Assembly (NCBI GenBank): GCA_963565915.1
Contig: OY751485.1
Coordinates: 4,526,001-4,590,000, forward strand
Reading direction: 5' to 3'
Source of the DNA: Entoloma clypeatum
Taxonomy: Eukaryota; Basidiomycota; Agaricomycetes; Agaricales; Entolomataceae
Length of the DNA: 64,000 nt
How positions within the stretch are numbered: the stretch's first letter is position 1; every line of letters starts with the position of its first letter. A program made the position numbers and the translations under genes. Below are positions 11,052-20,487 of the stretch, piece by piece. Below the pieces are notes generated by a model. The model was not told the origin of the DNA and did not search any database. It saw only the letters and a list, made by a program, of their open reading frames with translations.

Positions 11052-12568
11052 GAAACCATAAGCTTCCAAGTCAGGCCTGGTGCCAATTGCGATGAGTGCG
11101 GAGTTGTGCTTGTCATGATGATGACGGAGAATATTTCCAGAATTTCCCATTCCACAACCAGGAGGCTGAGCCATCATCTAAAAGGTCACCCCAGCGTGTG
11201 AGAGCCAAAACGTTAGGAGTATGCACGCAGTGGTGCACGTATCCAACATACATATGTTTGATCGAAGGTGAACAACTTGAAGATGGTACTGCTGTACTTA
11301 CTTAGGTCACAAGATACTGATTTCACCACTTGTGCCTTTGAGGCTGTCCCAGGTCTCTCAGATCTTTGTTTTTGCGGCATCGTCAACCATCCACGAGCTG
11401 TGCACCGCAGCTTCCTTAACAATGCAATTCTGCCGCAGTGCTGGTCCCAATTCAATCATCCGAGTCGGCGTTGCCCCTTAGACTTCCGACGTTTGGTCCT
11501 TCCGCTTGCCTTCCGCACCTGCCCAGTTCAATTTCAAGGCTCCGAACGATCCTAGATAAGCTACATGTGGGCCTCGAGAACGCCTGCAAGCTGACATTAC
11601 TCCCGCTACCTCCGGAAACATACATACTCTGACCAAGGAATGGCATGTTGTCAACGCCTGGCTTGGGCTGCTGAAGACTCTACAATCGCGCATCTTCTGA
11701 GGAAACTCTGCACCTGGGTTTCTTTATAGCGACTCGTGGGCTCGTCCGGGCCGTGCATTGACTGCTCTCCGGGGTATGCCAAACGTGGACAAGTTCAACC
11801 GCCCGGAGAGCCGAGTTAATGCTTCGCCAACCTTTTGCTTTGCGTCCCGAGGAAACCGATGAAATTCGTTTCACATTGCTCCCCGTTGTCTTCCTCCACC
11901 CTGCGTACCAGGTTCATCCTCGCTAATAATTCATGGAATTTGATCGAATATTAGGATACTACTATTGCCAACTGCAAATAGTAGTGCTATAGATCCTCGC
12001 CAGGGGTATTACTGTGATGGGCCTCTGGAATTCTCATGGTGAGTTTCTGGATGGCATTGTTAAAGATCGAACATGATGCAATTACAGCCGCTGTTCCTCC
12101 TTTCTACGTTGTGTGAAACCACGCTCATTTCAATCACGAACGAATGCCGGCATGGACACCACATGGATAAAGATAGGGCCGCTATGGCTTCTACTTCAAA
12201 TAGCCAGGCGTAAAGTTAAATTTCATATTGATAGTTGTCATGTTTCTCAAAAACTGGATTGAGACGCTTGTCTCGTAGGGTAAGTACATACATAGATGCG
12301 GTCTAGCAATCTGAATTCATGTTCCTGTTCAAGGACCCTTGTGATAATATGACTATTGTGATTTCCTTCCACTCACGGTACCGTTATCGTAGGGCTTGAA
12401 TCACGTTGTATACTGTATAGGCATCGAGTAATATAGCAGTCAAGATAGCGGTGTCCATGGTCCACATGTTCTGCGAGCAACATGCCCCCGACTCGGGCTT
12501 GCGAGAAGCATCGCGGGAACTCAGTACTCAGTACTCGGTACAAATGTGAGAATGAAATGCAGTAGAAG
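11052..12568. other. Long intergenic stretch, no supported gene
   Basis: About 1.5 kb upstream of the glyoxal oxidase. Minus-strand frames near 11213-11874 overlap one another in different frames, are under 85 codons and show no domain. The second half (11900-12560) is AT-richer and stop-dense. It probably contains the oxidase upstream regulatory region. Confidence 0.45.
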
Positions 12569-12649
12569 TCCGATATGGTGTAACGGCTAACATTGCCGCC
12601 TTTCAGTTGAAGGTCGCGGCAGCTCGGGGTTCGATTCCCCGTATCGGAA
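12569..12649 (+). tRNA. tRNA-Glu (anticodon TTC) with 9-nt intron
   Basis: Acceptor stem TCCGATA (12569-12575) pairs with TATCGGA (12642-12648), with A as discriminator. The T arm is CGGGGTTCGATTCCCCG. The anticodon stem GCCGC/GCGGC encloses C-T-TTC-A, then nine extra bases (GTTGAAGGT) and C38. The extra bases sit between positions 37 and 38, the canonical place for nuclear tRNA introns. The overall sequence matches the standard fungal tRNA-Glu. Confidence 0.93.
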
Positions 12650-13221
12650 GACAAGTGTAGAATATGCTGCATTTTTGTCAATCACTGTCGGGTGGTTCCT
12701 AAGTAGTGCACTGCATGGAATTCTGCAAGTCAATCACAACAGCAAATGAATGCCCTCTTGTATTTCATGTAAAGAGACTGGATGACATGGGAAAGTCGAG
12801 CAGAAATTGCATAGCAACAAAGTCCGTGCCGGCTCTAGTTTTATTGGGGAGTCGAGCTGACATGTCGTGGGGAGATCTTGGTTCCGTGGGGTGCACAAGA
12901 TGTTGAAACTTCATGAGGATGGTGTGGAGCATCAGGGGAGGTAAGAGTGAACCTGCAAGCAACGAAGCTGAGCGACGTGGAGTATTGTACAGATGGGGGA
13001 ACACGATGATGTCATTGCATATTCCTACGCCACCTGTGCATGCAAACAACAAACAGACGGCGATTTCTCCGGTTTCCGTTGGAGCAGAACGACAGCATGC
13101 CACCGCCCCCCCCAACCTTTCAACATATCATCATCTCTCTCCAAACAAAAATCAACGGTTCACGCTCGATTCACTCTCACCATCCGTCGACTGCCCTCCG
13201 AGCCGTTTTTCTCCGCCCTCC
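12650..13221. other. Intergenic and promoter region of the HSP20-domain gene
   Basis: Contains the probable 5' leader of the downstream gene, which is CT-rich near 13085-13200 (CCCCCCCC, TCATCTCTCTCC). No coding frame with a recognisable domain. No convincing heat-shock element was identified by eye. Confidence 0.4.
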
Positions 13222-15438
13222 ATGCCGTCTGGAATGCACAGCGCGTCCTTGGTGCTCCCCCCTGCGCCCCTCGACTCTGATTTGTCAGTCGATAAGGACC
13301 TTTTGCAGCGCTGGTCTTTGAATAACACCCCAAGTGGTGAGGTTTTTTTTTCGATTCATTCTGGCCTTGACTCTTCGTCCACAACGAGCGTGGTTGGGAG
13401 ACAACCGCCCATGGCGGTTGTCTCACCATAGTCCAGGAATGGATATTGTCGCTCACGCTGCGCGAATTTCGCTTCGTGGACGTGAAGACTCTTTGAACCT
13501 TTTTTCGGCCCTAGATCTAGAGGCCCCTTGGCCTCTGATGATGCATGTGGCCAGTCAATGTCATTACTTCCGCTGTTTGTGCTATTTGATTTTATTTCAA
13601 TTCCCTCTTATTGCATCCACATGTATCCATGCATCTCTCGTGCCATCACATCATCGATTGCTAATTTGCTTTCCTGCTCCATCCCATCATTCTTACATCT
13701 CTCGAACCCACCCAGGTACACCAGGTGCAACTGTACATCGTTCCCCCTCCTATCCTCGGCGGCAAGCATCGTTCGACTCCCCGAGAGAGATTCCTCTGCC
13801 AGGCTCTAACATGCCATCAACGTCCACTATGACGACCCCTTCCGGAGCCAACACGGGTACCCTCCATGCCTCAAGAAAACACGACTCGTCTCCAAGGGTA
13901 CAGGACCTGACCAGTGATTACTTCTCTTCTCGTCCACCCCGACATACATCCTTGGCCGCTCGAGAGGGAAAGGCCTCCTTTTCCCCTCCAGTCCCATCAA
14001 CCTTGGCTACTGGGTCTTTGCCGTTCCATTACACAAAGGGCAGTCTGCGTGGAAGTGGCAGCTACACAGACGGAGACGACACCAGCAGCAGCAACACCGA
14101 GTCAGGGTCGGATTGGACCAATTACACCTCTCCTTCGCCACCTCCTGAAGAGCAGCACTCACGTTCCCCTGAGGCAAAGCTTACAGGATTAGTGACGGCA
14201 AGTTGGCTGGATAATGCGTCCAGCTCGGATCCAGCCTTGTATTCACCCCGACCCCCTCTGGCGCCGCAGCTTGAACCTGTTCTTCCCACTTTAGGAAAAT
14301 CAGTGACGACATCGCTGTCACTTCGAAATTCGGTGACTAATCTCACAATCGGCAGTACCAGTGGCACAGGCTCGCGGACATTGACAAATCCAACGTCCTT
14401 GTTTTCTTTTTCACGACCGCATTCCCTTCCAGATTCAAATTCATATACATCAAACTCTCATAATACGACAAATGCAATCATCCACAACTCACACGATCTA
14501 CATTCCAATAGTGCTGCAGCGACGTATCCAGGATGGCCGGATCGTAGTTCTTCCACCAGTTTACCGCTCCCCAAACATATACCATTCCATATCTTACCAA
14601 GGGCAACTCCTTCCTCCGCGGGATCGAACCTGGAAGAAGTGATGACGCCGATGTGGGATTTGTCTGCCGGGGCCGCTCACGCAGAACGGGTGAGGTCAAC
14701 ACATGAGATGGAAGTTGGGCGGCGTCCCTCATCACGGTCTCAATGTGCACAGCGGTGCGAAACTCGCCCGCACGACACTGGGATTTTCAATAACAGTTAT
14801 GCGGAGTCACTGGAACAGGTGCAAGCCACCCTGTCGCGACATTCCTATCAAACTTCTGCCTCGCCTCCTTACGCCTCTCCCCGCCCTTCCCTCTCTACGA
14901 ACGCCTCGACAATTCTAAATTCTGGTTCCCACACTTCCCATTCCCATAATCCTTCGCAGGCGCAATTGCATACAGAGTCGGTCGAGCTTTCTGCACTCTA
15001 CCCTGCTCCGGAGCCGCCCACGATCTTTGCGCCAACTGTATCCCCAGGTCCATTCTTGAGCCATGCACCTCCGCCCCCAGATTGCTGGATCGAGGTAGAG
15101 ACGGCTCAAGGGGAATATAAACTCACGGTACGATTACCTGGATTCACTCGGGATGGAATCACTTTAGCAACGAAGAGAAGGAGGATACTGCATGTGGTAG
15201 CAGATTCCTGGGAGAATGGCGGAGGTGAGTTGTGACCGCCGCCCTTGGGAGCCCCGCTAACCTACACACTTTGTGACTAGGACATTTCGAGCGTCGGATT
15301 TCATTTGGGTATGATGCAGACCTTGTACAGGTTCGCGCAGAGTTTGATGGCGAGATGTTGAGGATCAAGATTCCACGCCGTTTGCCGCCTGTTGAACTAT
15401 GGGCCAGCAGACCGGCACCTATGGGACGCGTGGCTTAG
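13222..15438 (+). CDS. Large disordered protein with C-terminal HSP20/alpha-crystallin domain
   Basis: Three exons, 13222-13336, 13716-15224 and 15281-15438, join in frame to about 593 aa. The first ~490 residues are rich in Ser, Thr, Pro and His (for example SSSNTESGSDWTNYTSPSPP) and look disordered. The last ~90 form a small-heat-shock-like beta-sandwich: CWIEVETAQGEYKLTVRLPGF, GITLATKRRRILHVVAD, HFERRISFGYDADL and VRAEFDGEMLRIKIPRR. The family is usually 150-200 aa, so this long low-complexity extension is unusual, although similar architectures are known in mushrooms. Intron 1 is 379 nt, long for this genome. An open frame runs through it from 13334, but the splice from AGTG to GTACACC preserves the frame and avoids an implausible Cys/His-rich N-terminus. 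Chaperone activity is inferred, not shown. Confidence 0.75.
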
Positions 15439-17558
15439 AGTTTTAGGATTGTGGAGACGGAGAAAGACGTATTCCCCTCGCCCACCTACAGACAAATTTG
15501 ATGACGCAACCGATGACGGTGGTGCCTGGTAGAATCGCAATGTACGCATGCAGTTCGATATCAAGGAGCGCATTGTGATTCGCGCGGTTCACCTCGTGTG
15601 ATGGAAACTTTCTGTTTTTGGCTTGTGGACGCCTCTCTTTCTCCTCGCCTTGCCCCTCACTTTCACTTTTTGTTACGAAGCATAATATACAGGTCTTTTG
15701 TCACACGACGGCATATTAATGTCAACGTCAATGAGAGTAATTATCTCTGTATCACCTCAACCCTTGCCCTGGACACATTTTTACCCTCCTTTTACAAGAC
15801 TATCTACAATTCATTTACAAATATACCCTCCATACATCTCACATCTTATTATGTTTTTTTTTACCGGTCCAAATCTACCATCCGTGGTGACTTTAATGTA
15901 GAAAGGTTGATCATATCTCCGCGGGTTCGTGCTGTAGTAATCCCATCAGGCAGGCAACTGCCTTTTTATGGTCGTTCACAGATACCGGCTAACTTAAGTC
16001 CTTGGGTATTGACAGGAAAGCCGACAAGGGCTCCACAGGCTCGACCGGGTTCTGGGAGCAGGTACCCTGGGTCGTGGAGCGCGCTCTGAAATCTATCACA
16101 CAGCTCCCTCTCTTGTGAACCACGGATCTACTAGCGTTTCAGAGCTGTTTGTATCCTGGCCACTGGAACGGACAGAGCGATGTCAAGGCGATGGCACTTG
16201 AATGGTTTCTGGTAACGTCGATGATCGCAATCGTAGGCCTTGTCCTTGGGGAGGTGAGATCATGAGGTGTGGTCGTCGTTCGCGAAGTGGAGCGAATGCG
16301 CCAAGATTCTGGGAATACGGCCAGATCTAGAACTCCTGAAAAGCCGCGCGGTTCCTCTCTGCATGTTCAAGTCGTATCCATCATAGATTCCGGCTTATTC
16401 ACTTCCTTCCGAGTCCACGAGGCCTGACCAGGGGTGTGGCCCACGGGGCGCTGGGTTCTGTTCTGTAGCACTGGACTGAATACACTGGATGTTAGGCTGA
16501 CTGCTGTTGGTACTGGATGAGACCGTTAAATACCGGACAGATGGACGGTTTCAGCCACGGTGAGTGTTTTCTTTTAGAATACATAGAATTGTCCTTCCAG
16601 GAGGATTTCGGTCAAACCCACGCCTTGATTTTATTCCATCGGTCGAAGCGACTCGGAAGTAATCAAAACTATCTGTGCCTGTCAGTACATATGATATGTA
16701 TCACAATGGCCCATGAGGCAAATCCAGTTCCAAGTAGTTGAACTTTGAGAACCGAATTGCACTCCTCAGACACTTTCTGACACTTTCCTGTATGGAGCGG
16801 CAAGAGCAAGAATGTCGTCTTCTTCGCCCAATGATCCTGATTTCTTCCTCTTCGCGGACCCACCATCCACGAGAGGTTTCTCTGTTCCATTTAGGCATTT
16901 GCCAGGTTTTTGTGCCCCTTCCGAACAAAATCCAAAGACATGCTGTTCCACCTTTCCTGCCCATTCATAATCAGCGGTATCACCAAAGTATCACCTTCGA
17001 ATGGTTGCGATACAACAGTAGACGCCATGGCAGGGGGCACAACAAACATGAAGGGACATTGCCTTCCTTTGGTTGAGGGGCAGAGATCTGCAAGTGAAGT
17101 GCCTGGTTTGAACCATCTTGGATTTCCTTGAGGCCCGAGACATCGATTCACTGACGGTGACCTGGCTACAGGTGAGGACTTCGTTTGTCGTGTATGCAAT
17201 TGAATCAACAGCAGGGAAGATGGGATCCGAAGGTCCGAATCGCAGTGCTGAGTGCGCCGACGACCGTGGATGACTTGAATGTAAAACGTTGAGCGGGACC
17301 GGGATAAATCCAGTGCAGATCGGCGGAGGTGGCCAAATGCCGGATCAGGAACTTGTGTTGGCCATCAATGGCATCGAAGTATTTCGATACCTGTCCAAAC
17401 GGCCGTGGAGTGTTTCCGCAGTACGCATGCCAGCCATTATATTATGGAAACCAAGCCATGCCATCAGCTCGGCAATCTTCGTACTTTCTCAGAAACACAT
17501 CCAACGCCAACGGGGACACTACTCCGAGCATGCGCATATTGTTTGATGAGGAATTTGT
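15439..17558. other. Gene-poor stretch
   Basis: About 2.1 kb. The first 500 bp are the likely 3' untranslated region of the HSP20-domain gene; a 163-codon frame at 15598-16089 is stop-free by chance and shows no domain. Between 16500 and 17500 several short overlapping frames exist on both strands without recognisable motifs. Confidence 0.45.
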
Positions 17559-17622
17559 GTGAGACACCGTAGTAAGAGACCCATGTGAGACACCGTAGTA
17601 AGAGACCCATGTGAGACACCGT
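17559..17622. repeat. 26-bp tandem repeat, about 2.5 copies
   Basis: The unit GTGAGACACCGTAGTAAGAG plus ACCCAT occurs perfectly at 17559-17584 and 17585-17610, followed by a partial unit GTGAGACACCGT at 17611-17622. A related AGACACCGTAG occurs once more near 17770. The copies are identical, suggesting a recent duplication. Confidence 0.85.
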
Positions 17623-17641
17623 CCGAAGTGCGGGCATTGAG

Positions 17642-18295
17642 TTAGAGACCCGATGATAGTCTTCCATGAGCCAGCGTCGATGTCGCAAGCAACATCTTCC
17701 CTAAGTTCAACCAAGCGACATACGGAGTAGGAGGCGTCAAAGAATTGGCGAATACTGAAGCCAAAATAAGACACCGTAGCCGCATGAAGGTGACATCTCG
17801 GGGATGGAGAAATAGACTAAAGAAGTGCATTAGTGAAGCCTTCGGACTCAGCATGGCACGACGAACCCGATTAGGAAGAGCTCACGAAGCGACCACAAGT
17901 CAGTCGCAAATTTGATCACATACATGAGATGACGGCCGTGCTCCAACCACCTGGCTTGTGATGATGCAGCAATAATCACCATAGAGCCCACCTTCAAATG
18001 GAAAGTAATCAGTAATGACCCGGTTGATGAGCTCGTAGAACAAAAACGACAAGGTCGCGCTCTCGAAGGCTACGTTCTTCGCTCTTGATGCCTCTTCAAG
18101 CCATTGATGTCGTTGCGAGGGCTCACGAAGACCTTGGTCGTGTCGTTTTACCCTGCACCAGACACCAAACTGTGAGCGGGTCCTCTCCAGTCGGAAACAT
18201 GAAGGACTGAGGTTAAGGGGTAAAGTAAATGGGGAGGGATTCGTAACTGCAACACATCGTTCAAGTGAGCCTCGGAGTTTGAATGGTCGTGTCAT
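17642..18295 (-). pseudogene. Unrecognised gene remnant
   Basis: Two minus-strand blocks read like real protein. One at 18295-17900 contains WLEEASRAKNVAFESATLSF and ELINRVITDYFPFEGGLYG. The other, in a different frame at about 17854-17642, contains LHPRDVTFMRLRCLILASVF and PYVAWLNLGKMLLATSTL. Between them the frame is broken by a stop near 17908; removing one base there would continue as DLWSLRELFLIGFVV. This suggests a decayed gene, although a multi-intron gene cannot be excluded. I cannot name the family. Confidence 0.35.
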
Positions 18296-18832
18296 TAGTG
18301 CCTTGCTAAGTACTCAAGTAACATGTAAGTATCTCGATTTTTGCAGTGGAAGGATATCACTTATGGGATACAAGGATTATTTACAATGACTACTGGACTA
18401 GTGACTAATACATATGAATGACTGATCAAAGAGAAAGAAGAGAACCACAACAAGTAGTGCAGTGGATGAGGTACTTTACCGAGATGCTAACTATGGCAGA
18501 AGAAACGAAACTTCCGTCTGCCACTCGCATTCCGTCAGGTTATATATTTCGTGGAGTTGGAGGTTTTGAATTGAGACGAAGAGAGGTCCAAGGCGAATCC
18601 CAGGTCCTTTGAAATCGTCGCAATGTTTCTAGGTCACGTCACCGATATTAATATGGGGCCGTCGATTCAGATTCAAAGGAAAACGAACGGCGATGAAGCG
18701 TTGCCAGATGTACGCGATCTGATATGCCATCTCTCCAACAGTGTACGGAGTCCGACGTGTGTCTGAATGGTTGAAAGAAAGCTCATGTTTCCATTGCAGG
18801 TGTTCATATCCTTTCCACTTCATGCATGACAA
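18296..18832. other. Intergenic, nothing recognised
   Basis: AT-moderate sequence with short frames on both strands (up to 67 codons) and no domain or RNA motif. Confidence 0.4.
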
Positions 18833-19528
18833 TCAGGCCCCAGCCGGACAGAAGAGAGATGATGCACGCACATTTATATGTAGATAATGCGCCCTCCGGG
18901 GGTCAAACACCGTCGCGTGCGTGTGAGGTGGCAGAACAGCCCGAATCGAACGGTTGGAATTATGTATGTCCGTCGCGAAGGAATGAATACATTTCTGGAA
19001 GGCTACGCCAACACAGTCATCTGTGCTGGAAAAGAAAGGTATTCCGGAGGCTCGGTAGTCGTTCCTAGAGACCACTTGAGAACGTCTACCAAGACGATCT
19101 GGCACGATGGTTGGATCCTGTGGAGCAGAGTAATTCATCGGAAAGGTAGCCATATCCAGGGGAAAGGCAATGTAGGGTTGAGATACCGGTGGTTGGTAAG
19201 GAGTCTGATGATTGGGGAAGGTGGACATATGAAGGGGGATCATCGCTGTTGGGCTCAAAGGCGATGGAGAGCTGTCGTGGCGATTTATAGATGTTAGAGT
19301 GGCCCAGGAGACAAAGCGAACATGGTTGGCCGAAGGATTGAAACCCAATTTGATGCCACATGTCGCTTCAGGACAAGAGTCACTCGAGGGCCAAGCAACG
19401 GAAAGACTGCGATCGGTGGCATGCCTGTATCCGAGAGCCGATGTGCACACAACCGCTAGCAGAAACCACCCGACGCGCAAGTAACTAGGTGCCAAGATAT
19501 GAAACGGAGACCTGCATTCAACCTGCAT
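18833..19528 (-). CDS. Hypothetical secreted protein (weakly supported)
   Basis: A 231-codon minus-strand frame is the longest in this gene-poor area. Its start has a hydrophobic stretch (VGWFLLAVVCTSALG, residues ~19-33) that could be a signal peptide, followed by SSDSCPEATCGIKLGFNPSA and a Pro/Tyr/Phe-rich middle with two similar segments (HMSTFPN and DMATFPM). No family recognised. A 136-codon frame lies opposite on the plus strand, and introns may truncate the true coding part, so the call rests only on length and the leader. Confidence 0.35.
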   Translation of the reverse strand: MQVECRSPFHILAPSYLRVGWFLLAVVCTSALGYRHATDRSLSVAWPSSDSCPEATCGIKLGFNPSANHVRFVSWATLTSINRHDSSPSPLSPTAMIPLHMSTFPNHQTPYQPPVSQPYIAFPLDMATFPMNYSAPQDPTIVPDRLGRRSQVVSRNDYRASGIPFFSSTDDCVGVAFQKCIHSFATDIHNSNRSIRAVLPPHTHATVFDPRRAHYLHINVRASSLFCPAGA

Positions 19529-19949
19529 CCGCCTTGACTGTTACCATTTTAACCAGAATACTAGGTTTCTGCGTCACTCCATAAAAAAGACACGAATGCC
19601 GAAGAACAATAAGATGCATACACCTTTACGTGATCTTTTCAGCATCGAGGCTTGAAGCGGGGGATGCAAGATCCCTTGTTCTGTTGAATAGATCTGCGGC
19701 ACGTGGAGATGGCAATCATGAAAATCAACTCCGCGGCGACAACGCCACCCTCACGCGACTTTCGAATGGTACGATCGCCATTGCAGCTGAGATTTGCGCC
19801 GGAGTTTCTCCATGTCGTAAGGCCGGCACTTTTCACGTCAAGGCTGAACATGTGGCCGCTCAGGGGTTTTTGCGCCAGTGACCCCTATCTACAGCGATGA
19901 ACCTGAACAACCAGGTGTCTTCAATGCTGTCGGCCAATTTCACCTCAAC

Positions 19950-20221
19950 ATGTTCTTGAAGGCCAACATGCTGTTACTCACCATGATACCGATCTTCATC
20001 ACTTCTACTTTGGCTGCACCACCTAGGATTTTCCCTCAAGCTGGATCAGTCCGATGTCAGTGTTTCTGAATTGTTGGTCACTCGAGCCATCTAAAACAGT
20101 GTACTAATCCTGACTTTCAGGTGGGATCAACAATGTATGTATGATATTCAGTTGTCGCTGAGTATGTGTTCATCACTTACCTCAGAAAATATGTACGAAA
20201 TTCTTCAATCCTTCTGTTTAG
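19950..20221 (+). CDS. Candidate small secreted peptide (~51 aa)
   Basis: An ATG at 19950 opens a strong signal-peptide-like leader (MFLKANMLLLTMIPIFITS, then TLAAPP). A consistent three-exon model is 19950-20055, 20121-20134 and 20186-20221. It has GT-AG borders, intron sizes of 65 and 51 nt, and a frame maintained through a 14-nt microexon, ending in TAG. The mature peptide would be about 28 residues with two Cys. No homologue is recognised, and the splice model is mine and unconfirmed. It may be an artefact in a gene-poor area. Confidence 0.3.
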
Positions 20222-20487
20222 CGCTTGGCCTGTCTCATCTTTTTAGGCCCCAGGAGTATGATGTGTTGTGGACCCCTCATTGTAGGAAAAGGGGGAAGGT
20301 GAGTGAGTTTTCCTTGGCGGTCAACATATCTGATATCTCGTTTCTCAGTTGCATGCTGATTGTGCCTGGCAGGGTTTGCGCTTGGTAAATGAGATATTTG
20401 CGTAGAATACACTGTTACGTGGCAAGCTCTTGCATTCATTAGCGCTTGTGTACTAAGAATCAAATATCCGAATGACATACCTCATCT

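Noticed and set aside
13334..13715. Open frame extending the HSP20-domain protein upstream through intron 1
   Set aside because: The sequence is poor in protein character. A clean donor (AGTG|GTGAGG) and acceptor (ACCCAG) join the short first exon in the correct frame, so this looks like a stop-free intron.
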